Assembly (NCBI RefSeq): GCF_013365535.1
Contig: NZ_CP053590.1
Location: forward strand, 3,462,501-3,526,500
DNA from: Aquimarina sp. TRL1
Lineage (GTDB): Bacteria; Bacteroidota; Bacteroidia; Flavobacteriales; Flavobacteriaceae
Direction of reading: 5' to 3'
DNA length: 64,000 bases
Below the pieces are notes generated by a model. It was not told the DNA's origin and ran no database searches. It saw only the letters and a list, made by a program, of their open reading frames with translations. How positions within the stretch are numbered: position 1 is the first letter of the stretch; each line of letters opens with the position of its first letter. A program made the translations under genes and the position numbers. Below, one piece after another: positions 26,629 to 34,423 of this stretch.

Positions 26629-27234
26629 TTATGAACGGTTCTTTCCTGTAAATACACTAACTTTAGGATTCATAGGATTGCCAGCACTTCTTCTAAAGGA
26701 TACGATCTGTCCTACATGGTAAATAGCATCTGCAATGGGACCATTCATCATATTCCAATAAGGATATGTAATTTCTTTATCTCCTCTTTTGAAAATAATA
26801 GTTAAGGCTGCAAGTTCTTTTTCATTTTTACCTCTAATAAGCTGACTGGCCTTTTGTAGATTCAGCAAGGTTTGTTTTCGAGTCTCAGCAAATGTACGGG
26901 CAGGTGCATCAGCTTGTTTTTCATTAGGACGGTTTAAGGAAGCGTTGAGAATAGTGGTAGATAGATCATAGATATGTTCTAATGTCTCAATGGCATTTCG
27001 GGCATCAGCAGAAGGAGAGAAATCCAGTTCTTTTTTTGTTAACCCTTCAGTAGCCCAGTAATATCGATATCCTAGCCCGTCAATAAACCTAGCAGCGACA
27101 CTACCAGGACTATATTGCTCTGGAGCATCCGGAATCTGATGATAGGGTAATGTTTCGGAGGTATTTTGTGCATATCCCATAGAAAAAAATAAAATAGAAA
27201 GTGTAAGAAGTGATGATTTCATAATGTATTTCAT
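26629..27234 (-). CDS. Exported DinB-family protein
   Basis: A 201-residue protein with a signal peptide (S-M-G-Y-A-Q-N cleavage region near residue 22) and a DinB/YfiT four-helix bundle. His residues at E-H-I-Y-D-L (about 88) and Y-H-V-G-Q-I-V (about 173) match positions of the DinB metal triad. Most DinB-like enzymes are cytoplasmic thiol-transferases; an exported one is notable but not rare in flavobacteria. The ATG overlaps the stop of the upstream frame as ATGA; an alternative start (M-K-S-S-L-L) lies 12 bp further in. Confidence 0.87.
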   Translation of the reverse strand: MKYIMKSSLLTLSILFFSMGYAQNTSETLPYHQIPDAPEQYSPGSVAARFIDGLGYRYYWATEGLTKKELDFSPSADARNAIETLEHIYDLSTTILNASLNRPNEKQADAPARTFAETRKQTLLNLQKASQLIRGKNEKELAALTIIFKRGDKEITYPYWNMMNGPIADAIYHVGQIVSFRRSAGNPMNPKVSVFTGKNRS

Positions 27235-27602
27235 GTGTTTATAATAATGTTTAGTAGTTGCATAGAACGAACCAGATATTTATTTTTAATAGATGTCAAA
27301 TTTTTTTTCATGGCTCGCTTCGTATATTGATAGACTGATGCGTTTTTGGTAAAACCAGAATCAATTCTTTCTTTAATTTTAGGTAGTATGCCGAATTGTA
27401 TGAAAATTTCCTTCGTGTTATAAGGAGATAAGGTCAATGTAGTGCCCCTATCTTTTATATTGTATTGTATGTGTTTTGCTGAATTCGAGAAGGGGAAACA
27501 GTTTGTATGCTCTGTTAGGAGGAGCACTTCTTTGCAATTGGTTATAGAATTAACCTTTTTTGTAGAAAAAAGACAGACATATTTAGCATCAAGTAGGATC
27601 AT
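27231..27602 (-). CDS. Hypothetical protein upstream of the DinB gene
   Basis: A 123-residue basic protein with no domain I recognise. Support for it being real is the 4-bp ATGA overlap with the DinB gene, typical of coupled translation, and an A-A-G-A-G ribosome-binding-like sequence directly before its ATG. The sequence contains several Cys and a basic C-terminal region (K-R-A-M-K-K-N). Function unknown. Confidence 0.45.
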   Translation of the reverse strand: MILLDAKYVCLFSTKKVNSITNCKEVLLLTEHTNCFPFSNSAKHIQYNIKDRGTTLTLSPYNTKEIFIQFGILPKIKERIDSGFTKNASVYQYTKRAMKKNLTSIKNKYLVRSMQLLNIIINT

Positions 27603-27752
27603 ACTCTTAATTATGATAAGATAATTTAATACAAAATCCTAAATATAAATAATATGTAGTTTTTAGGAGGAGATTTTAAAAAAGTTATAACAGTATTAAG
27701 AGTACTTCTTTTGAGCTAAATATGTCTGAAAAAAGCATGGTTTAATGATTTT

Positions 27753-27929
27753 TTACTTAACCTGCTTTTGCTTTATATATTTAATAGCATTTGTTAATTG
27801 TGCTACTTTACGGAGTTGAGCACTGGCATGTGTCATATTTTTTTTCATCAACTCTTCCTTTTTGATCGTTCTTTCCAATTTTTTCTTTTCCTGCTCCAAT
27901 ATTTGAATTGGGTATGTTAAGTTTTTCAT
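27753..27929 (-). CDS. Small coiled-coil protein (58 residues)
   Basis: A 58-codon frame starting M-K-N-L-T-Y-P-I-Q-I and ending K-Q-K-Q-V-K. It is rich in Lys, Glu and Gln, with heptad-like spacing of Leu and Ile through most of its length (L-E-Q-E-K-K-K-L-E), so it should form a coiled coil. It stands alone in the gap between the 123-residue hypothetical gene and the TPR gene. The composition and orderly codons look like a real gene rather than chance. Function unknown. Confidence 0.55.
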   Translation of the reverse strand: MKNLTYPIQILEQEKKKLERTIKKEELMKKNMTHASAQLRKVAQLTNAIKYIKQKQVK

Positions 27930-28125
27930 CTATACAGTACGTTTTTAGTGTGTTTTAATAAAAATCCTATTTGTCTTATTTCTTGTTGGTTACTAGTTTT
28001 ATAAGATGGTTTGTATCTAAAAATAAAATAGATACTTAAGAGACTTGACAAAACATCAAGCGTTTCAACATGTTGATTTTACATATGATAAAACTATTGT
28101 CTTCCTGCAAAAGGTAAACGCCTGA

Positions 28126-28581
28126 TTAATGAAAATAGTTTTTATTGATCTGAATTTCTTTTAATAAATCTGCAATCTTATGTCGACGGTCTGTTTTTTC
28201 GCAAAAGGCATTATATGTCAATAGAACCCTGGGGAATTCACGCCTGATAGTGGCATCTAGATTTTGGTGAACGTTTTGGTTCTCGGATAGGTATACAATA
28301 AAGAAAATAGCACGTCTGTAGAGTGTATCTGCCTCGTTGAGCTTTCCTATTTCCCAGTAGGTATTGGATAAATTATTACAAGAAATAATAAAAGTGGAGA
28401 CAATGGGAATTCCAAATTGCAAGCTGCTAAACATATGCCGAACAAGTTTGGAAGCTTCGGAAAAAGCTTTTGTATAGTGAATAATAGCTTTTTCAAATTT
28501 ACCTTTGCTAAACAAGGCATTTCCGGAAATGGTGTATACTTTCCATTGATTTTCTATATGAAGTAATTCTGATGTACTCAT
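28126..28581 (-). CDS. Tetratricopeptide-repeat protein
   Basis: A 151-residue helical-repeat protein; two TPR-like units are visible, G-N-A-L-F-S-K-G-K-F-E-K-A near residue 19 and L-S-N-T-Y-W-E-I-G-K-L-N-E-A near residue 71. The ATG at 28581 is the first possible start, yet the same frame stays open for 51 more codons upstream, with no start codon, back to the TAA that ends the thioredoxin-like gene. The protein may therefore be the detached C-terminal part of a longer thioredoxin-TPR protein. Confidence 0.65.
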   Translation of the reverse strand: MSTSELLHIENQWKVYTISGNALFSKGKFEKAIIHYTKAFSEASKLVRHMFSSLQFGIPIVSTFIISCNNLSNTYWEIGKLNEADTLYRRAIFFIVYLSENQNVHQNLDATIRREFPRVLLTYNAFCEKTDRRHKIADLLKEIQINKNYFH

Positions 28582-28737
28582 AAGTGAAATAAGTTTTTTA
28601 ATGATTTGTGTATTACATGAGCGTTCTTGTTTAAGGACCGGAAAGGTCTGTTCTATAATTCTTTTTGTATTGATTTTGGTAAAAAAGGAATTAAGAGCAT
28701 TGAGTAGTTTTATTGCATAGGTTGTTTGTTTATAATT

Positions 28738-29217
28738 TTATAAAGCGTTTAGTAATTTTTTGCTGTCCAGATATTCAAAAAAACGTTTTTTAACGCTAAA
28801 ATTTTCATCGAGAATGACCATAGCTGGAAGTGAAAAAGGATATCCCTTTCTACTAGCAAGTAGTAAAGGGATATCGTGTATTGCATTTCGTTTTGTTTTG
28901 TGATGTTTATTGATAAAGTTGGTTCCGTCAAAACTGATGGTGTCTTTTTGCTCCGCATTCATTTTTACGGCATAGTATTCTTTGTTAATTTTAGCAATTA
29001 CTTCCGGTTTGGTAAATACCACCCGATCCATTTTCTTGCAATACACGCACCAGTCAGTATAGAAGTCAATAAATACTTTTTTGGATTTTACTTTTAAAGA
29101 ATCATCTAATTGTTCAAATGTGATCCAGTGAATTTCTTCATGTTTCTGAGAGAAAATCAATAATGGAAGCAAGTATAAGATTCCAGTAATACTATGTTTT
29201 TTAAAAAGCGACATCAT
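28738..29217 (-). CDS. Exported thioredoxin-like protein
   Basis: A 159-residue protein with a signal peptide (hydrophobic 8-21, then F-S-Q) and a thioredoxin fold carrying W-C-V-Y-C-K-K as the redox-active CxxC and the cis-Pro in S-L-P-A-M (about 125). It belongs to the periplasmic Thioredoxin_7/DsbD-gamma-like group. I chose the ATG at 29217, which follows the stop of the TonB receptor gene directly (TAATATG), so the two are one operon. An upstream start at 29235 would sit inside the receptor gene. The TAA at 28738-28740 is in frame with the downstream TPR gene. Confidence 0.88.
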   Translation of the reverse strand: MMSLFKKHSITGILYLLPLLIFSQKHEEIHWITFEQLDDSLKVKSKKVFIDFYTDWCVYCKKMDRVVFTKPEVIAKINKEYYAVKMNAEQKDTISFDGTNFINKHHKTKRNAIHDIPLLLASRKGYPFSLPAMVILDENFSVKKRFFEYLDSKKLLNAL

Positions 29218-29218
29218 A

Positions 29219-31585
29219 TTAATGCATTTTACCAAATTTTATACCAAAAAAGAAAGTTCTGGGAGCCGCAGGACCGTAAATATAATCAGAATCCCTACTT
29301 GCTCCAGTATCAAAATCATCCTGATAACTATTAAACATATTTTTAACTCCTCCACTAAAAGTTAGCTGAAAATCATTTGTAATATCTATATGGTATTCTA
29401 ATTTTAGATTCAGATCATAAAAAGAATCACTTTCTACAAGCTCCATAAACCCAGAGTCACTAATTACATGAGGAACAGTCATGGTACCAGTATATGTTCC
29501 TGTAAAATCAATATTCAAATCTTCTAATGGAATCCAGGAAAGATTAAAATATCCATAGGTTTCTGGATTTCTGATGAATTTATCCACACTGATGTTCGTT
29601 TCTCCCGGGACACTTCCATCTGTTTCAAAAAGCAATTGTGTTTCTTTATATTTTGATTGCTGATAAGTTCCTCCAATCTGAAATTGCCATTTTTTTGAAG
29701 GAGAAACCCCAATTTCAATATTAGAACCGTATACAGTGGCACCTGATCCATTTCTCACCTCCTCAAGGATAGATCCATTAGGTAATGCAGCACCTGTACT
29801 AACAAGGGTAAATGGATCTTTTAATTCAGTAAAAAAACCTTCTACGAGAAAGTCCGTTTGTACCTTATTAAAGTTTTTGCTGTAATTCAAAGATCCCGTA
29901 TACGCATTAGAAAATTCTGTAGACAGATTTTCCGATAGTATAACAAATTGTGGTTCACCTCCTACAGAAGAAATATGAAGGTCTTCATTAAACGCTTGCG
30001 GAGACCTAAAACCTCTGGCATACCCTCCTCTGAACTTTAATGCATTGCTGATTTGATAGGAAAGTGTTATTCTAGGGCTTAGCACAGTTTGGTCTACGGA
30101 AACCGTTCGGGAGATTCCTCCGATGTTGTAATCTCCTTCTACCTTCACATTGTCCAAACGTGTTCCAACAAGAGCGGTGAATTGCTCTGTAGGCTTCCAC
30201 TCATATTGTGCATAAGTACCAATTGTTTTTACATTTTGATCAATTAACCGGTTGTATCCTGCAATAGCATCTTCTGTATCACTGATATTGTACTCTATTC
30301 CAGCAGTAAGAATATCTTCATTACTGAAATTTTGAGTAAACTGAATCCCGCTAACAATAGCTAAATCTTTGGTGTTTCCATAAGAATTACTCGCTAAGAT
30401 ACTGTCTTGTGCAGTTCTTTCGCCTCCCAGACCTCCGTAAAAGCTATCTCTGTTCGTGTACTGCGCAGAAGAATATATAGAGAATTTGTTTGTTAATTTC
30501 TTATTCTGAAGATCATATGCAATACCTCCTAGGAAGGTAGTATGATCTAATTGTTCTGTAATATCTGTAAAATGAGGAGCTATATCGAGTTGATCCCCAC
30601 CTCTTCTAAATTCTTTTAGAGAAGTTATATCCAGCGAGAGTCGGCTTCTTTCATTTGGTTTTAAATAAGCTTTTGCTCCAAATGTATTATTCGTTAACGT
30701 GGTTATTTCAGTAAAACCATCTCCATTGGCATCAAATTCTTCCCGGTCTCTATAGGTCCCGAAAAGGGTGATACCGCTCATGAGGTCATCGCTAACCATT
30801 GAAGAATTAAAAGTCACTGTACGATCCGGGGCTTTTCCATCGATTAAGCTTAGATTGGTACCTATTTCCCAGGAATTTAATACTGGGTCTTTGGTAATGA
30901 TATTTACGGTACCTGCAATGGCATTAGAGCCATACAAAGCAGACCCTCCACTACGCACAACTTCTACGCGGTCTATAATATTAGTAGGAATTTGCTCTAG
31001 TCCATAGACGCTATTTAAGGCACTGAATACAGCTCTACTATTCACTAAGACCTGTGTATAGCTTCCGTCCAGCCCATTAAGTCGAACCTGGGTAAAACCA
31101 CAGTTTTGACAATTGGTTTCTACCCGAACACCAGGGGCGTAATTCAATCCATCTGCTAAGGCTATAGACTGTGTGGCAGTTAATAGTTTAGGACTAAGAA
31201 CATTGACAACTACAGGAGCTTTTTTTCGATTAACCCGATTTCGGGTGGCACTTACGACTACCTGTTCCAGGTTTAAACGATCCGGAGTTAAGTCAAAGTT
31301 CTTGGTAATACTTTCACTATTTTTTATTTGCACATTGGTATATAATGTAGTGTATCCCATGAGTGCAATTGTTAGTTTATAGTGTCCTTCCGCTAATGCT
31401 AGTTGGTATTCCCCATGTTCATTAGCCGATGTTCCTGTAGAAAAGTCTGTTCCGTTAACTTGAATAACGGCATAAGCTAATTCTTGACCGCCAGCGGTAA
31501 TTTGACCCTTTAGGGTGGTCTTTTGACCGTATATAGAAGATATGGAACAATAGAGCATACTTAAGAGTATAACGTAATATTTCAT
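29219..31585 (-). CDS. TonB-dependent receptor
   Basis: A 788-residue receptor with a signal peptide (S-S-I-Y-G-Q, about 20), a carboxypeptidase-regulatory-like domain (about 22-100), the plug with V-V-S-A-T-R-N-R-V near 109 and R-V-E-V-V-R-S-G-G-S-A-L-Y-G near 207, and a C-terminal barrel. The plug carries an N-C-Q-N-C-G-F motif (about 159), which could bind a metal or form a disulphide. A thioredoxin-like gene is coupled downstream. Upstream is a consensus promoter overlapped by a DtxR-like dyad (31626-31641), which suggests metal-responsive control. Iron or another metal is the probable cargo (inference). Confidence 0.93.
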   Translation of the reverse strand: MKYYVILLSMLYCSISSIYGQKTTLKGQITAGGQELAYAVIQVNGTDFSTGTSANEHGEYQLALAEGHYKLTIALMGYTTLYTNVQIKNSESITKNFDLTPDRLNLEQVVVSATRNRVNRKKAPVVVNVLSPKLLTATQSIALADGLNYAPGVRVETNCQNCGFTQVRLNGLDGSYTQVLVNSRAVFSALNSVYGLEQIPTNIIDRVEVVRSGGSALYGSNAIAGTVNIITKDPVLNSWEIGTNLSLIDGKAPDRTVTFNSSMVSDDLMSGITLFGTYRDREEFDANGDGFTEITTLTNNTFGAKAYLKPNERSRLSLDITSLKEFRRGGDQLDIAPHFTDITEQLDHTTFLGGIAYDLQNKKLTNKFSIYSSAQYTNRDSFYGGLGGERTAQDSILASNSYGNTKDLAIVSGIQFTQNFSNEDILTAGIEYNISDTEDAIAGYNRLIDQNVKTIGTYAQYEWKPTEQFTALVGTRLDNVKVEGDYNIGGISRTVSVDQTVLSPRITLSYQISNALKFRGGYARGFRSPQAFNEDLHISSVGGEPQFVILSENLSTEFSNAYTGSLNYSKNFNKVQTDFLVEGFFTELKDPFTLVSTGAALPNGSILEEVRNGSGATVYGSNIEIGVSPSKKWQFQIGGTYQQSKYKETQLLFETDGSVPGETNISVDKFIRNPETYGYFNLSWIPLEDLNIDFTGTYTGTMTVPHVISDSGFMELVESDSFYDLNLKLEYHIDITNDFQLTFSGGVKNMFNSYQDDFDTGASRDSDYIYGPAAPRTFFFGIKFGKMH

Positions 31586-31613
31586 TTTTTTGATTTCATG
31601 TGTTTAGGTGATG

Positions 31614-31621
31614 CAAATATA
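31614..31621 (-). promoter_or_regulatory. Promoter -7 element (TATATTTG)
   Basis: An exact TAnnTTTG match on the minus strand, 28 bp upstream of the TonB receptor start at 31585. Confidence 0.6.
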
Positions 31622-31625
31622 AAAA

Positions 31626-31641
31626 GTTAGTCATGTCTAAC
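31626..31641 (-). promoter_or_regulatory. Dyad-symmetric operator candidate at the TonB receptor promoter
   Basis: The 16-mer has half-sites GTTAG and CTAAC flanking a 6-base centre and is palindromic at 14 of 16 positions. It lies 4 bp upstream of the -7 element, in the spacer that RNA polymerase covers, so a repressor bound here would block transcription. The TTAG/CTAA arms are like those of DtxR/IdeR-type metalloregulator boxes; the identity of the regulator is inferred. Confidence 0.45.
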
Positions 31642-31721
31642 AAATTTATTTAGATTAATTGTTTATTAAAAACTAAAGAATTTGATATAGGGAGTTTAAA
31701 GAAAGAAGAAAGGAGTAAAAT

Positions 31722-31738
31722 ACCTGTGTATTACAGGT
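31722..31738 (+). promoter_or_regulatory. Inverted repeat upstream of cydAB
   Basis: ACCTGT (31722-31727) and ACAGGT (31733-31738) form a perfect 6-bp dyad with a 5-bp spacer, 105 bp before the cydA start. The size and spacing suit a dimeric regulator. It is not the classical FNR (TTGAT) or HcpR motif. Confidence 0.35.
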
Positions 31739-31843
31739 TATTTTTAATCAATAAAAACTAATAAAAAACCATAAGTATAAGGGGATTGAGTCGTATCTTT
31801 ATATGCGATAATCTGAAGTGAATTCTTTCTTAAATTTTAGTGT

Positions 31844-33142
31844 ATGGAAAATCTTGATGCGGCAAGACTCCAAATGGCATTTACCCTAATATTTCATATT
31901 GTTTTTGCATGTATTGGGATGGTAATGCCTTTTTTTATGGTGGTATCTCATTATAAATGGTTAAAAACAAGAGATGCTGTTTATCTGAAACTTACCAAGT
32001 CCTGGCAAAAAGGGGTTGCTATTTTTTTTGTAACAGGTGCGGTTTCTGGTACAGCATTATCTTTCGAATTAGGTCTATTGTGGCCGGAATTTATGAAACA
32101 TGCAGGTCCTATTATAGGAATGCCATTTTCATTAGAAGGGGCAGCCTTTTTTGTAGAAGCTGTCGCATTGGGGTTTTATTTATATGGGTGGAATAAGTTA
32201 CCAGAAAAATTTCATTGGTTTACAGGAGTCATTATTGGATTGTCTGGGGTTTCTTCTGGGATATTAGTGGTAGCCGCCAATGGATGGATGAATGCCCCGA
32301 GCGGGTTTGATTATATTGATGGAGAGTTTTTAAATATTGATCCGGTACAAGCATTGCTTAATCCAGCCTGGTTTACACAAGCATTGCATATGGTACTGGC
32401 AGCGTTTACGGCAACTGGTTTTGCTGTAGCAGGAGTACATGCATATCAGATTTATAAAAAGAAAAAAGTAGCTGTTCATAAAAAGGCATTTAATATTGCC
32501 ATTACTTTTGGTGCTATTGCAGCAATATTACAACCCATAAGTGGAGATATCTCAGCAAAAGATATCGCAAAAAGACAACCGGTAAAACTAGCAGCCATGG
32601 AGGCTCATTATACTACAGAAAAAGGAGTCCCTTTATATATAGGAGGAATTGTGAATCCAGAAACCCAGGAGGTATCTTATAAAATAGAACTCCCTAAGAT
32701 GCTATCATTTTTGGCATTTGGAGATGTGAACGCAGAAGTAAAAGGGTTGAATGATTTTCCAGAAGATGAACGTCCCAATGTTCCGGTGGTTCATTATTCT
32801 TTCCAGATAATGGTAGGAATCGGAGGACTTTTAATGATGATAGGAATCTTTTACTTTATTTCCAGAAAAAAGAAAAAATGGCAACAACGTACAGTATACT
32901 GGTTGTTATTTGCAATCATTTCTCCTTTGGGGTTTATTGCGTTAGAGGCAGGTTGGATTGTAACAGAAGTTGGGCGCCAACCCTGGATTATTCATAAAAT
33001 TATGAAAACTAAAGATGCTGTGACGCCAATGCCAGGTATCGTTTTTAGTTTTTACAGCTATCTGGTTGTTTATTTATTGTTGACAGTAGCAGTAACCTGG
33101 CTAATGACTCGACAAATTAAAGTGTTAAACTCTTCAAAGTAA
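31844..33142 (+). CDS. cydA: Cytochrome bd oxidase subunit I
   Basis: The haem-bearing subunit of the high-affinity quinol oxidase, active at low oxygen and without pumping protons. At 432 residues it is the short Q-loop type (E. coli CydA has 522). Features seen: His18 in L-I-F-H-I-V near the N-terminus (haem ligand position), the Q-loop segment G-D-I-S-A-K-D-I-A-K-R-Q-P (about 231-243), and the conserved G-R-Q-P-W near 377. About nine membrane helices. cydB follows after 5 bp. Confidence 0.97.
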   Translation: MENLDAARLQMAFTLIFHIVFACIGMVMPFFMVVSHYKWLKTRDAVYLKLTKSWQKGVAIFFVTGAVSGTALSFELGLLWPEFMKHAGPIIGMPFSLEGAAFFVEAVALGFYLYGWNKLPEKFHWFTGVIIGLSGVSSGILVVAANGWMNAPSGFDYIDGEFLNIDPVQALLNPAWFTQALHMVLAAFTATGFAVAGVHAYQIYKKKKVAVHKKAFNIAITFGAIAAILQPISGDISAKDIAKRQPVKLAAMEAHYTTEKGVPLYIGGIVNPETQEVSYKIELPKMLSFLAFGDVNAEVKGLNDFPEDERPNVPVVHYSFQIMVGIGGLLMMIGIFYFISRKKKKWQQRTVYWLLFAIISPLGFIALEAGWIVTEVGRQPWIIHKIMKTKDAVTPMPGIVFSFYSYLVVYLLLTVAVTWLMTRQIKVLNSSK

Positions 33143-33147
33143 GTGAT

Positions 33148-34176
33148 ATGTTATACGTTGTTTTATTTTTCCTCTTTTTTGCTTTATATCTATACGTAGT
33201 GCTGGGAGGAGCTGATTATGGAGCAGGAATTGTAGAGTTATTCTCCTCTGTAGAAAATCAAAAAATAACAAAAAAGACCATTTATAGAGTAATGGGACCT
33301 GTATGGGAAGCGAATCATATTTGGATTATCATTGTGATTGTTATTTTATGGGTAGGTTTTCCTCAATATTATAATATCATGGTGGTGCATCTGCATATTC
33401 CATTAACAATGATGTTGTTGGGAGTGACGTTGAGGGGAGTGGCCTTTGTATTTAGGCACTATGATGCCATTGTGGATGACTCACAGAAATTATACGATAC
33501 ACTATTTAAAATATCCAGTTTTATTACTCCTATGTTTTTAGGGATGATTTTCGGAGGGCTGGTTAGTGGGGATATTCATTTAGAGGCAGTAAATGCAACT
33601 ACAAGTTTTTACGATGTTTTTATCCAGCCATGGAGTTCCATATTCAGTATTCTGATAGGAATGTTTTTTACTGCTTTATGTGCTTTTTTATCAGCTGTGT
33701 TATTAATAGGAGAGTCAGAGCAGGAAGGAAAGAAGATGTATGTGAGAAAAGCCATGATCGCTACAGCTGTTGTTTTTCTGGTAGGAGGGTTGGTATTTGG
33801 GTATGGGATTTATTTTGAGTACACATTTATTGTAAAAATAATTCAAACCCCATTTGCTATAGCACTACTCGGGATATCAGGAATATTACTTGTACCGATG
33901 TGGTTTCTGATAAAAGGAGGAAATGTAATCTGGAGCCGATTTTTTGCCGGACTACAGGTGTTTTTAATTTTATTAGCTGCATTTATAGCCCATTTTCCTC
34001 ATATAATATTAGTTGATGGATCAAGTGTTAGTTTATTAGAAAAGATAGCGCCGGATAGCGTAATTTCTACCTTAGCAATTACTTTGTTAATTGCCGGTCT
34101 AATTGTTTTACCTGGATTATTCCATTTGCTAAAATCTTTTAAGATGATTAAAATTCTAGAGAAAAATAACCCTTAG
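33148..34176 (+). CDS. cydB: Cytochrome bd oxidase subunit II
   Basis: The 342-residue partner of CydA, with about eight or nine membrane helices. The family N-terminal pattern Y-V-V-L-G-G-A-D-Y-G-A-G-I and the V-W-E-A-N-H-I-W motif (about 51-58) are intact. It starts 5 bp after cydA and forms a two-gene operon with it. No cydX-like micro-ORF or cydDC transporter is seen. A tRNA-Pro gene begins 39 bp later with its own promoter. Confidence 0.97.
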   Translation: MLYVVLFFLFFALYLYVVLGGADYGAGIVELFSSVENQKITKKTIYRVMGPVWEANHIWIIIVIVILWVGFPQYYNIMVVHLHIPLTMMLLGVTLRGVAFVFRHYDAIVDDSQKLYDTLFKISSFITPMFLGMIFGGLVSGDIHLEAVNATTSFYDVFIQPWSSIFSILIGMFFTALCAFLSAVLLIGESEQEGKKMYVRKAMIATAVVFLVGGLVFGYGIYFEYTFIVKIIQTPFAIALLGISGILLVPMWFLIKGGNVIWSRFFAGLQVFLILLAAFIAHFPHIILVDGSSVSLLEKIAPDSVISTLAITLLIAGLIVLPGLFHLLKSFKMIKILEKNNP

Positions 34177-34193
34177 AATTCGGAAAGGATTAT

Positions 34194-34201
34194 TATATTT
34201 G
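34194..34201 (+). promoter_or_regulatory. tRNA promoter -7 element (TATATTTG)
   Basis: An exact TAnnTTTG match ending 14 bp before the tRNA-Pro(GGG) 5' end. It is identical to the octamer in front of tRNA-Pro(TGG). Confidence 0.6.
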
Positions 34202-34215
34202 CGTCTTTGAAAAAA

Positions 34216-34290
34216 CGGGATGTAGCTTAGTCCGGTTAAAGTGCTGGTCTGGGGGACCAGAGATCGGAGGTTCGAATCCTCTCATCCCGA
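34216..34290 (+). tRNA. tRNA-Pro (anticodon GGG)
   Basis: A 75-nt cloverleaf: acceptor CGGGATG/CATCCCG, anticodon stem CTGGT/ACCAG around loop CTGGGGG with anticodon GGG, and T-loop TTCGAAT on a near-perfect stem (GGAGG/CCTCT with a terminal wobble). Discriminator A, CCA not encoded. It sits downstream of cydB and is followed by its own terminator. Confidence 0.96.
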
Positions 34291-34293
34291 CTG

Positions 34294-34325
34294 CCGCAAG
34301 TCATTTTGATGTCTTGCGGTTTTTT
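34294..34325 (+). terminator. Rho-independent terminator of tRNA-Pro(GGG)
   Basis: Arms CCGCAAG (34294-34300) and CTTGCGG (34313-34319), extended inward by CAT/ATG across a T:T mismatch, followed by a T-run. Confidence 0.85.
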
Positions 34326-34423
34326 GTTTTTTTAACTTTTGTAATGTTTTTAATTTGGTAACAATTTCAATACTTAAAACATTAATTATATGTAAATTGA
34401 AATTTATCAAAAAAAACAAATAA

